A stretch of DNA of 64,000 nt. Source: Aphelidium insulamus. Taxonomy: Eukaryota; Aphelidiomycota; Aphelidea; Aphelidiaceae. A program made the translations under genes and the position numbers. Where the stretch lies: assembly GCA_036784855.1 (NCBI GenBank), contig JAZDSV010000015.1, positions 124,001 through 188,000 on the forward strand. The letters run 5' to 3'. How positions within the stretch are numbered: position 1 is the first letter of the stretch; each line of letters starts with the position of its first letter. Under the pieces are notes generated by a model. The model did no database searches. It worked only from the letters and a program-made list of their open reading frames with translations, and had not been told where the DNA came from. Positions 47,304 through 56,397 of the stretch are shown piece after piece.

Positions 47304-48445
47304 ATGTCTCGCTCTACACCGGGCACACCAGAGGCTGCATTCATCACAATGCAGCAAATCGGTCAGGCCATCATTCGCCAACTGGATTTAAATGTAACGA
47401 AAAAAACAACAACAAGAGATATTTAACCACAACATGGCCGAATGTGCTTGTATGAACATTTAAATAGAAATTATACAATGTATGTAAAAATTGTAAAGAT
47501 TTATCCACGGTCAAGAGAATAATGCGATAAGTGCGGCCTTGTATTGCATTAAACACTTGACCGGCCACATGCAACACAGTTTCGCGTCCGTGGCACTGAT
47601 TAGCCATGCACTGGGTGTTGTGTTGGGTGGGTGTGCCGTTGGGGCTGCGTGGCTTCTACGGCAGATGCCCAACACATCTTCTGTACACCTACTATATACC
47701 TCTGCATGCCACGACTGGTGGCCGCTGGCGGCATATGCGGCCATGCTGGCCCTCTTTCACCAGCTAGAGTACTGGAGTACGGCGTTCGCGGCGCCAGACA
47801 CGGCCGCCACTTCACCGCTCTCACTGGACTGTGCGTGGCTGTGTTTTGTGTGCTGGGTGATATTTATCTTACGTTTAAGCCTATCTACTCAACCACTCGC
47901 GTGAGTACTGGGCCGCTCATTCCGGCGCGGTGTTGGAGTTTGTGCTGCACCGCTTGCTGGGCTGGGGCTTTTCTGGGGGCTTGCTGTCATGCATAGGCAA
48001 GTTGTGTGCATGTGTGCCGATGGAATAACCATTCCATATCAGGCCTCGTGGTGGCCATTGTGGGACAAGCGCTTCGCACCGCGGCCATGCTCACGGCTGG
48101 CAGCAACTTTTCACACGATATAGCCACCAGCAAGGATCCTCAGCATGTTCTGGTGACCAAAGGTGTTTACAGGTATAATATTGGTGTTGTTTAACATATG
48201 TATTTACACAACATATTATTTGTAGGTGGGTGCGACATCCATCGTATGCTGGCTTCACGTGGTGGGTGCTGGGGCTGCAGTGTGCACTGGGCAACCCGGT
48301 GTGCCTGGTGGCATACTCGGTGGTGCTGTACAAGTACTTTAGTGAGCGCATTGTGTATGAGGAGATATTCTTGGTGCAGTTCTTTCGCTCCGGCTATCAC
48401 CGCTACCGTTCACGCACGTGGTCCGGTGTCCCGTTCATTAAATAG
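47304..48445 (+). CDS. Isoprenylcysteine carboxyl methyltransferase (ICMT/Ste14)
   Basis: ICMT methylates the C-terminal prenyl-cysteine of CAAX proteins in the ER membrane. The sure part begins with LALFHQLEYWSTAF and SPLSLDSYLLNHSREYWAAHS. It continues with VVAIVGQALRTAAMLTAGSNF, HVLVTKGVYRWVRHPSYAGF, LGNPVCLVAYSVVLY and ends YRSRTWSGVPFIK, the family signature (RHPSY, GNP, E-E, PFI). The upstream start is less clear. ATG 47304 opens MSRSTPGTPEAAFITMQQ with a GTAACG donor, and ATG 47569 (MQHSFASVALI) is an alternative in the second exon. An internal intron, 47997-48042, uses a GC donor (ATAG|GCAAGT). Several helices match ICMT topology. Confidence 0.87.
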
Positions 48446-48674
48446 AGATGATCATTGCATATTATAGTTGGTCAATTGCAGCTGAGAGCGTAGGGAACGA
48501 GTCATTAATGTTGATTGCAGCTGCAGATTTATGTTACAACGTACAATGGCATATACTGCACTTTCCTGCTGCCTCATTACTTGTAAGCAAGTCATCGCGG
48601 CGCAAAACTACTGCAGCGTTGCCAAGCAAATTATTGTCATGTTCGTCCGCCTCATTGCTGCACTCCTCTACATA

Positions 48675-49126
48675 TTAGAAGTGATTTACGTTGCATTCCA
48701 TACCATCCGTGTCAATCGCGCTAGTATCATGTAAACGCGATAATGTGTGAAATGCTGCGTCAAGTATTGCTTCGGCCTCATTCATGTTCCTTACCCAATC
48801 GCTGTAAGACTGCGCGGCATTCTCTTCCTCAAGGTCTAGATAGCACATCAGGCACAGTATAGCTAATGCGGTTCAATACCATCGTCTGGAGGGAACGCAA
48901 TCTCGAACAGAGACTGTTCGTCATCAATATCAGTCAAGTCTGCCACGTCAGCAGCTTCATGGTGCTGGATGGCTGCTGCATATCCTCTCCGGCCCCCAGT
49001 GCTGCTGCCAATACCCCAAGTGGCACGATCATTATCAACGTCCTATGCGTACAAATCATCATGTAAGGCTATGCAATCTACAGTGTGATTCCTTGCACGT
49101 ACTGCGTGGCTCATGCTGCGCTGCAT
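48675..49126 (-). CDS. Small acidic protein, three short exons, unknown function
   Basis: Exons 49126-49103, 49042-48880 and 48835-48675 sum to 348 nt (115 residues). Introns have GTACGT...GCATAG and GTATTG...ATCTAG ends and consistent phases (0 and 1). The product starts MQRSMSHADVDNDRATWG and is rich in Asp, Glu and Ala. It includes DLTDIDDEQSLFEIAFPP and SYSDWVRNMNEAEAILDAAF, and ends CNVNHF. There is no signal peptide or membrane helix; a helical C-terminal half is likely. I do not recognise a family. The exons are too short to stand out as long open frames, but two introns that both keep frame and remove stops make chance unlikely. It is divergent from TIM50, with a four-copy repeat between them. 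Confidence 0.6.
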
Positions 49127-49564
49127 GTGACTTCAAAAGAAAGATAAACACGAGACTTGGCACACAGGGTTTTTATTATTGTGTTGGCGCAACGCGCCAT
49201 GGCAACCGCGTCCTGGCAACCGCGGTTACTACGTGAGTCCTCAATGTTTTTGGGGAATCGAGTCCTCAAAAGTCTGGTCCTTAAATATATCCACATGTAA
49301 ATGTATCTAATAGCAACTAATGCGTGCTGTGCGGTCAATTGTATATAATATCCACATGTAAATGTATCTAATAGCAACTATTTAATGCGCGCTGTGCGGT
49401 CAATTGTATATAATATCCACATGTAAATGTATGTAATAGCAACTAATGCGCGCCGTGCGGTCAGATGTACATAATATCCACATGTAAATGTATCTAATAG
49501 CAACTATTTAATGCGCGCTGTGCGTCTTGGCCAGCGGCAATACGTCAATCACTCACACTTCAAC
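49127..49564. other. Divergent intergenic region with repeats
   Basis: Between the small acidic protein start (49126, minus) and TIM50 (49565, plus). The second half is the four-copy repeat at 49287-49527. Nothing coding is seen. Confidence 0.6.
49287..49527. repeat. Four-copy repeat (two 126-bp dimers) upstream of TIM50
   Basis: Copies start with ATATCCACATGTAAATGTAT at about 49287, 49348, 49413 and 49474, spaced 61, 65 and 61 bp. Copies 2 and 4 share an extra TTTA before AATGCGCGCTG, while 1 and 3 lack it. The array therefore looks like a doubled 126-bp dimer. It ends about 37 bp before the TIM50 ATG. Confidence 0.93.
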
Positions 49565-50167
49565 ATGTTTACCCGATTTGCACGCGTGGCACAAAATGTT
49601 TCGGTGCGGCGGCTGTACGCGACAGCTGCAAGCACTCCCGCACCGCCGCCAGTGGCCGCAACAGCTACTAGAAAGACCATGACACCGCTGGGCAAGGCGG
49701 TGGTTGCTGGTCTGGCCGTGGGTGTGGGCGCCGGTATCTACTCGCTGGGCAAACCCATTCCGCATGATCAGTTACCGCTTTCTGCGCCCAACGAGCCACG
49801 TGCACACAGTGCCGGCCACAACGGACCGCCCGGTGATGCCACCGCGCCGCAAAAGAAATCGTGGTCTGATAATGCGTACACGCGGGTGATGGGCGTGTAC
49901 AAGTACTTTGTGGACCCGACCAGCACGGAGCTGCTGCCTGACGCGTACCCACCCGGACACCCGATGCACCGCCCCATGACCCTGCTGGTGGAGTTGGACA
50001 AACTGTTGGTGTTCAGCAGCTGGGACAAGGACAATGGATGGCGTGTGGCCAAGCGTCCCTGGGCCGACTACTTTCTCTCCTATCTGCACAACTACTACGA
50101 GATTGTTCTATTCACCACGCAGACTCCCATGGTACGTTATTATTTGTATATATACGTAGACATAGAC

Positions 50168-50210
<43 letters not shown>

Positions 50211-51124
50211 AATGTATTAATATATATTCTCAGTATGCCGCGCCCATTGTCGACAAGTTGGACGGGCAGATGGGCGCTATTACTTACCGGCTGTACCGCG
50301 ACTCCACCCGCTACGACATTGAGAGCGGTCAGAATGTCAAGGATCTGTCCATTCTGAACCGGCCGCTTGACCGCGTGATCCTGCTGGACCCCGAAGAGGC
50401 GCACTATGCGCACACCCAGCCCGAGAATGCTCTGGACGCCAAAGCATGGCAGGGCGAACCCAATGACACTTACTTGCTGGACTTGATCCCGTTTCTGGAG
50501 ACGCTGGCCGTGAGCGGGGTGCAGGATGTGCGTGATGTGTTGCGCAGCTACCGCGGCCACGACGTGCCCACTCTGTTCGCGGAGAACATGAAGCGCGTGC
50601 AGGAGATGCAGATGGCCGACTATCAGCGACAGCACGGGGTGAAGAACGCGGGTGAGGCGGCGGCGCGCAAGTCTGTGCAGTCGGGTGGCAGCTGGCTCGG
50701 CTGGATCGGCGACGGGGTGCTCATGTTCTTTGGGTTGAACAGGACGCCGCCGCCGCCGCCGCCGCCAATGACACCGGAGCAGTTGGCGCGTGCGCAGGCC
50801 GAACAGCATCAGACCATGATGAAGGAGTTGGACCGCATCCGAGAGATGGCGGAACAGGATGCCAAGGCACAACAAGAGCAGCATCAAAAGTATATGGACC
50901 GGGCCAGCAGTAAGTGCCGTCAACTTATATATATATATTTATCGAGTACTTATCATGCAGATATCCGAGTGACACTCTGGGAAATGTGGGAAAAGGGACC
51001 CGACCAGGCCGTGATGGACAAGGCGGACCCGGAGTTGCGCGCATATTTGCAGGGACAGGCCGAAGCTGCTGGATTGGCATTGCCGCCACAGCCAGAGCAG
51101 CAGCCTGCCGCCACCGCTGCTTGA
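49565..51124 (+). CDS. TIM50: TIM50, mitochondrial inner-membrane import receptor
   Basis: Tim50 is the TIM23-complex receptor that guides presequence proteins across the intermembrane space. Exons 49565-50131, 50234-50909 and 50961-51124 total 1407 nt (468 residues). The N-terminus is a basic mitochondrial presequence (MFTRFARVAQNVSVRRLYA). Next is a transmembrane segment (AVVAGLAVGVGAGIYSL). The FCP1-like core follows: TLLVELDKLLVFSSWDKDNG, WRVAKRPWADYFLSYL, YEIVLFTTQTPM and DLSILNRPLDRVILLD. The catalytic DLDET-type Asp pair is absent, as usual for Tim50. A polyproline run (coded by a CCG repeat near 50750) and a Glu/Gln-rich coiled coil complete the C-terminus. Both introns hold (TA)n tracts. 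Confidence 0.94.
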
Positions 51125-51259
51125 GCGCACTATAGAACTAAACACAATACATAGAGAAACAAAGTAGCACGGCTAAATACATAATAGTTCCGCACATTTT
51201 CATTCACAGATAAAATATTGCTCTGTTACTTGTTAAACAGCCAAACGATAAATACATGA

Positions 51260-52396
51260 CTACACCGAACTGCCGCGCGCAACAATGTACGCCACGGCAA
51301 AAGAAATCAAGGCGACGGCCAGCACCTGCATCAGAGGTATTTGAGTGACTGGCGGCGTTGCTTTTCCGCCGTTATTGTTGCTATTGCTTCCGGCGTCAAC
51401 TTCAGTGTTTGTGGAGCCTTCCTTGCGTGGCGACAGTGTGGCGGTGCTGGTCTGCTTGGCCACACCTTCTGACCGCTGCTTGTCCTTGCCACTCTGTTCC
51501 GACTGCAGCTGCTGCAGTTCCTTCTGTCGCTGCTGGCGATGCACTTCTTGTTGTTCCGCAATTATCGAAGCAACCTTTGCTTCCCACTCTTTGATGGTGA
51601 CATCGAGCCGGCGCTGGCTGTCGACAACTTGTGCTTGCAGCCGTTGTTCGCTCTCGGCCAGCTGACGTTCCAGCTGGGCAACAATGTCTCCTTTGCCGCT
51701 GGCTTCAGCGTCCTGCTGGCTCAACTGCGCAGACAGCGTGGCAACCTCACCCGACAGATTCGTCATATTTTGCTCAGCGGCCGCCAGCGAAGACTGCACA
51801 CTGCTGAGCGAGTCCGCCAGTGTTTGTATTTCACGACGGAGTGCCTTCTCCGCAGACTTGTGCTCGTCAATCTGCGCCAAGAGTTCTTTGCGCTCGGCAC
51901 TCAGCTGCTCTTGTTTGGCACGTGCTTGATCTGCATCGGCTGCCAGCTGTTGGCTGCGGGCAGTGGCGTCCTTGAGTTGCGCTTGCAGTGATTGCAAGCG
52001 AGACTCTGAATCGGTGCGGATCGTATTGGCCGAGTCTAGTTGTTGCCGCGCCGATGCCTCTGCGGTAGCCAACTTGTTCTGCATGTCGACCAACTGCTCG
52101 TTAGCGTTCTTTAATTCATCTTGCGTCTGCGTTCGCAATTTCTCGGCATCAGCGGAGCGCTTGTTGGCGGAATTCACTTCTTGGCGCAAACTCTCTACTT
52201 GTTTTTGTAGTTCGGATTGCGGCTAAAGGCGTTAGTGAGACATTTAAAGAGACAAAGAGTCGCTTACCTCTGTTGTGGCTGCTTGATTTTGCAACTCGTT
52301 TAGAGTTTTGCTGATCTTTTCCAATTCCGCCTGCTTCTCGGCAGCCTTTTGGTACTCGGACTGCAGACAGAGCGTGAGTGCAATTATGTTGTAGTA

Positions 52397-52429
<33 letters not shown>

Positions 52430-53360
52430 CATCCACACCTTGAGAATGGACATAACAGTGCTGTCCGTGGCCGAAGTTTTGAGAGCTGATGCCTTTACAC
52501 TTTCGGCAGACGCAGACGGTTTCAGCGCTGATTCTATCGCAGCATATGCCTACAAGAAATGAGATTATGCACGAAAGAAGGCAAGAACTTGTACCGCATT
52601 GGTATTTGCCGCAGAATTCTCGTCAGTATTGGTAGCGCCATCGACTTTTAAGATTGTGACTTTGCACGATACTTGCCGAAACATGACTGCAACTTTCAGA
52701 TTTAGAGAAACTATTAGCCAGAACAAACCATTATCATCGTTGAGAATGTCCACACCAAACTCCAACACATCACCGTCAGACAGCTGAAAGGGCTGACTAG
52801 CCACACTTTCGGCACTGAGACGCACGCCATTCAAAAATGTTCCATTGCTGCTTCCAAGATCCTTGATAAACACCTGAACGTTGATGATACCTCTGGCCTA
52901 GTCAACATATGTGCACATACCTTTGATCCATCCAACCAGAGCTCCGCATGCTGCCTCGACAGAGCTTTGCTGTCAAATACGGCATTGTCGGCACTGGGCG
53001 GCTGCTTGGGCGACACCTGGCGGCCGACCTTGACTGGTTGGAACAGCTCGATACGCTTGGCGGCAAACGTGTTGTTCAACGACTCCAGCACTAGTAGCGG
53101 CGGCTGAGACTGTAGCGATAGGCCATCTGGGCCACCGGTGTCACGCAGATTGTACGCCTTGAGCATGCGCTTGGACACTGCGTGCATTTGCATTGAGTGG
53201 TTATGATGCAGATATCATGCGGCTTACCTTTGCCAGACTTGTTGCTCTTGCTGCTCTCCATGGACAGGGAACGCTGTCCTCGAGATAGAGTTTGCTGTGT
53301 GTCGTCACCCATGGCGGGCGGGGCGGCCATCGACACATAGGCGTCGTCCAATTCCTCCAT
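51260..53360 (-). CDS. SLMAP/Far9-like FHA, coiled-coil, tail-anchored protein
   Basis: SLMAP and its fungal relatives Far9/Far10 tether the STRIPAK phosphatase-kinase complex to membranes. Exons are read from ATG 53360 (MEELDDAYVSM) to TAG 51260. The FHA domain has VKVGRQVSPKQP, FDSKALSRQHAELW, KDLGSSNGTFLNGVRLS and LSDGDVLEFGVDI. This is followed by TILKVDGAT and a long coiled coil (SEYQKAAEKQAELEKI through LERQLAESEQRL). The last ~25 residues are a hydrophobic tail anchor, IPLMQVLAVALISFAVAYIV, then ARGSSV. Seven introns are short; one holds a (TA)n tract at 52395-52424. FHA phospho-binding residues (GR, S, H, NG) are present. Confidence 0.86.
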
Positions 53361-53566
53361 CAGGTGACTGTTGTTATAGTTGAACAGTATTTATTTATTG
53401 CAGAAAAAGCTTCCGTTGCTTCCGTTGTAATCTTTCGCCACACTACATATGAGCAAATTATCTTTACAACAGATACACACATGATATCACCACGATATGC
53501 AAAAGATTCAAAGGCAGGAAATGTGTGTGTGTATTAACCCTAATTACATACACAACTGAGATAACA

Positions 53567-53989
53567 TTAGCGGCCCCTGCAGCAGTACACCGCCAGCCTA
53601 CAAAGAGCCAACAGCACCAGTACTCCAGTGACTGCCAGCAATATGATGGCCCAGAGAGGTAGTAAGACAGTCGTGTCCTCGCGCAGCTCCTGCACCACTC
53701 CGCTCCCGCCAACTTGGCAAGTGGGCCGAGTGACATTTGACGCGTTAGTCACCATCAAATAGCATATGTTTGGGGAGCGGCATGGAAAAATGTCAGTTTG
53801 CACGCACTGCTCACCCGGTCCTTTCTGCGGCGCACATTTTCGGGACGTAGAGTCACAGTACAACGGTTGAACAGTTCTGCTACTCACACACTGCTTAAAA
53901 TCGGAGCAATCATCACCAATGTTGGCCGCAAATACAGCAGATGCATAGGCAGTAGCAATAAGCACAAGATACGCGACCAGTCGTGGCAT
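53567..53989 (-). CDS. Cysteine-rich single-pass membrane protein, copy A
   Basis: Single-exon ORF of 140 residues starting MPRLVAYLVLIATAYASAVF, a signal peptide. The ectodomain has about ten cysteines (DDCSDFKQC, YCDSTSRKC, GEQCVQTDIFPC, NICYL, PTCQ) in an EB/disulfide-knot-like spacing. Then come LLPLWAIILLAVTGVLVLLA (one transmembrane helix) and a very short tail ending CCRGR, where the Cys pair could be palmitoylated. It is a tandem paralog of copy B (54280-54690). Function unknown. The ectodomain pattern is reminiscent of Dictyostelium and fungal small Cys-rich surface proteins, but this is only an impression. Confidence 0.8.
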   Translation of the reverse strand: MPRLVAYLVLIATAYASAVFAANIGDDCSDFKQCVSSRTVQPLYCDSTSRKCAPQKGPGEQCVQTDIFPCRSPNICYLMVTNASNVTRPTCQVGGSGVVQELREDTTVLLPLWAIILLAVTGVLVLLALCRLAVYCCRGR

Positions 53990-54279
53990 TTTTGAGGATA
54001 TGTAGATGAAATTACAATAACCGAACGTATCTGAAGGTTTCATGCATGTAGCGTTTCATGTGCCATTGATTGAGGCTGACCGCGACCCGCCCAGCCAGCT
54101 AAAGCTAAACTATGCCATAAATATGCATTGAAGTTTTCCTTATTTCTGCACTTTTGCTTAAAGCGTAATTACCGTAAATACTACACACACCCAAAATGTA
54201 AACGCGGGATATGAACATATACGCTGATGCAAATGTAGGAAATGCGTTTATTAAATACACAGTGTCAACTGTGACTAAA

Positions 54280-54690
54280 CTAGCGGCCCCTACAGCAATA
54301 CACCACCAGCACACAAAGAGCCAACAGCACCAGTACTCCAGTAATTGCCAGCAGTATGATGGCCCATACGGGCAATAGGATAACAGTCTCCCGCGTCTCC
54401 TGCTCCGTGCCCAATTGACAAATGGGCCGAGTGTCATTTTTCGCGCTAGTCACGAACATATAGCATACGTATGGAGCCCGGCATGTAAATATGTCAGTTT
54501 GCACGCACTGCTCACCCGGTCCTTTCTGTGGCGCACATTTGCCAGACGCAGAGTCACAATACAGCTGAGGGGAGGTGCTGCTACCCATACATTGATCAAA
54601 AGAAGAGCAGGCATCACCAATGTTGGCTGCAAACACTGCAGACACATAGGAAATAGCAATAAGCAAAAGATACGCGGCGAGTCGTGGCAT
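54280..54690 (-). CDS. Cysteine-rich single-pass membrane protein, copy B
   Basis: Single-exon ORF of 136 residues, MPRLAAYLLLIAISYVSAVF. It is colinear with copy A along its whole length: same cysteines, same KCAPQKGPGEQCVQTDIF block, same transmembrane helix and same CCRGR end. It differs in the loop after the last ectodomain Cys (LGTEQETRETV against VGGSGVVQELRED). A shared upstream element (ATGTAGCGTT.CATGTG) precedes both copies, followed in B by a CCAAT box (TTGATTGGCTG, 54767-54777). Confidence 0.82.
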   Translation of the reverse strand: MPRLAAYLLLIAISYVSAVFAANIGDACSSFDQCMGSSTSPQLYCDSASGKCAPQKGPGEQCVQTDIFTCRAPYVCYMFVTSAKNDTRPICQLGTEQETRETVILLPVWAIILLAITGVLVLLALCVLVVYCCRGR

Positions 54691-55176
54691 TTTTGATGAT
54701 AAAAAAGAAAAAGCAAAGTGAGCGGTCGAAACGTAGCTGGATGTTACATGTAGCGTTACATGTGCGTTGATTGGCTGTGCAATGAGGCGCATTGATTATG
54801 GTGTCGCGGGTGAAGCTGAGCAATTATTTATGTGTTTAATACTCTTTAATTCGCCCAGCAGGCGGTTTTGACTCTCACCTACCGTCACGAGTTCAATATA
54901 AACCTGAAGGTACAATAAAAACCATCTATTTGTCCACAATGCACAACGGCACTGTGGGCGGTGTTTAAGAACACCGTTGCCTATATCTGACCGCCCCACC
55001 CCTAAGCCGTTAATGTGACCCCGGGCTTTTTGTCGGTGTATACACCAGTGGCCCTTGGCCCACATATAATCATTTCTCGCATTTACGCACTTGTTTCAAC
55101 CTTTGACGCTTTGGAGGGAGCACGGATAATATCAATATGAAGCACGTCCAATCAGCATTGAACTCCACGAAACCAG
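54691..55176. other. Intergenic region between divergent genes
   Basis: About 485 bp between copy B (minus) and the GIY-YIG gene (plus). It contains CCAAT-type elements at 54767-54777 and 55147-55156, and a small hairpin near 54962 (GGTGTT-TAAG-AACACC). No coding region is seen. Confidence 0.45.
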
Positions 55177-56256
55177 ATGATCTATGTGCTGCTGCTGGAG
55201 CGGGGAATGATATACGTGGGGTATTCGGCGCGTCCCATCGGTGACAGGTTCGCGGAGCATTTCAGCAGATGCGGCTCGCAGTGGACTGTTCGCTACCCAC
55301 CGCTCCAGGTGTTGCAAGTATTGCCTGGGGGACGGGAGGAGGAGGACACGGTCACTCTGCAAATGATGGACCGGTATGGATGGTGGCGCGTGCGTGGAGG
55401 TAGCTGGTGCCGGGTGGACATGAATGCGTGTCCGCAGGCACTACTGGATCTTCAGCGGTTGAAGTTGCCGCCTCAAGTATCTCGTGGTCGCACAGCTTCG
55501 ACGCCTAGCGGTGCTTTGCGCGCCAGACAACCACCCAGCAATGGGTGTAATCCGCGTGGTGCCGGATGTACGCGATGTGGACGCACGTCTCACACGACTG
55601 CAAGCTGCTATGCAAGGCACACGGTGGACGGTCGGCCGCTGCCATTTCGGCATCAATCTGCCATCAGTTCTAGCAGCAGTCGCTCATTGGTTGCGCCAGC
55701 ATCAACATCGAGCAACAGTAGCCGGAATCATGTTGCAACTCCGCCTCAGACCGTAGTGAAACCAAGGCACCGGATGGGAACCGCGGAAATTGTGGAGCTT
55801 GACGAGTTTGGGCAGCCGTGCAGTGTACCGCAAACAGCATTGACTCTGGGCGCTGGTCGCCGGAATGCATACGAGGCGCCGCCTCGGCCGCCCGCACCAC
55901 CTGCCGCGCAGTACAACATTTTCATCACTGCTGTGGAGAGGTTTGAGACCGAAGATGCGGCGTCCGACTGGGAAATGAGCTCCTTTGAGTTGGAAGATGA
56001 GTGGCACAGTGGCCCGTCATTCTCGTCGCAGTCTGAATGGGACTCTTCGTTCAGCAACAGTCAATCTTCAGCTCCCACGCGTTCTGCACATACGGTCTCT
56101 CGAGGTTCGCGGCATGGTGGCAACCACTCGTATCGGCAACATCAAGCGCCCAGACTGCACGATTCACAGCGCCAGGCGTGCTATCGATGCGGACGGACAT
56201 CGCACTTCGTCAGCGACTGCTTTGCATCCACAAATGTGCATGGCAGCCCGCTCTAA
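55177..56256 (+). CDS. GIY-YIG endonuclease-like protein with two zinc knuckles
   Basis: A single exon of 359 residues. The N-terminal ~100 residues form a GIY-YIG-like fold: MIYVLLLERG, MIYVGYSARPIGDRFAEHF (with the Arg that follows the YVG strand), SQWTVRYPPL, then EEEDTVTLQMMDRYGWWRVRGGSW. The combination of the last block with the GIY-YIG start is characteristic of proteins I associate with giant viruses and some protists. The rest is Ser/Pro-rich disorder with two CCHC knuckles, CTRCGRTSHTTASC near residue 130 and CYRCGRTSHFVSDC near the C-terminus. Catalytic competence is uncertain; the expected Glu is one of several in EEED. The likely role is nucleic-acid binding or cleavage. Intronless, and unlike its housekeeping neighbours. 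Confidence 0.75.
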   Translation: MIYVLLLERGMIYVGYSARPIGDRFAEHFSRCGSQWTVRYPPLQVLQVLPGGREEEDTVTLQMMDRYGWWRVRGGSWCRVDMNACPQALLDLQRLKLPPQVSRGRTASTPSGALRARQPPSNGCNPRGAGCTRCGRTSHTTASCYARHTVDGRPLPFRHQSAISSSSSRSLVAPASTSSNSSRNHVATPPQTVVKPRHRMGTAEIVELDEFGQPCSVPQTALTLGAGRRNAYEAPPRPPAPPAAQYNIFITAVERFETEDAASDWEMSSFELEDEWHSGPSFSSQSEWDSSFSNSQSSAPTRSAHTVSRGSRHGGNHSYRQHQAPRLHDSQRQACYRCGRTSHFVSDCFASTNVHGSPL

Positions 56257-56397
56257 CAAATGGCGGTAACTATACATACCTATGTGCAAATTCAAGAGAA
56301 CCTTTTTTCTGTTCATGCGCTGTAGAGTGGCCAGTGTATTTATTGTTGTTGTTGATATTTTGTGATAATGATATCGGGATCATGTTGTCCGCATTGA

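Noticed and set aside
50108-50923. 271-codon minus-strand ORF opposite TIM50
   Set aside because: Mirror of TIM50 exon 2 and its TA intron; no supporting features.
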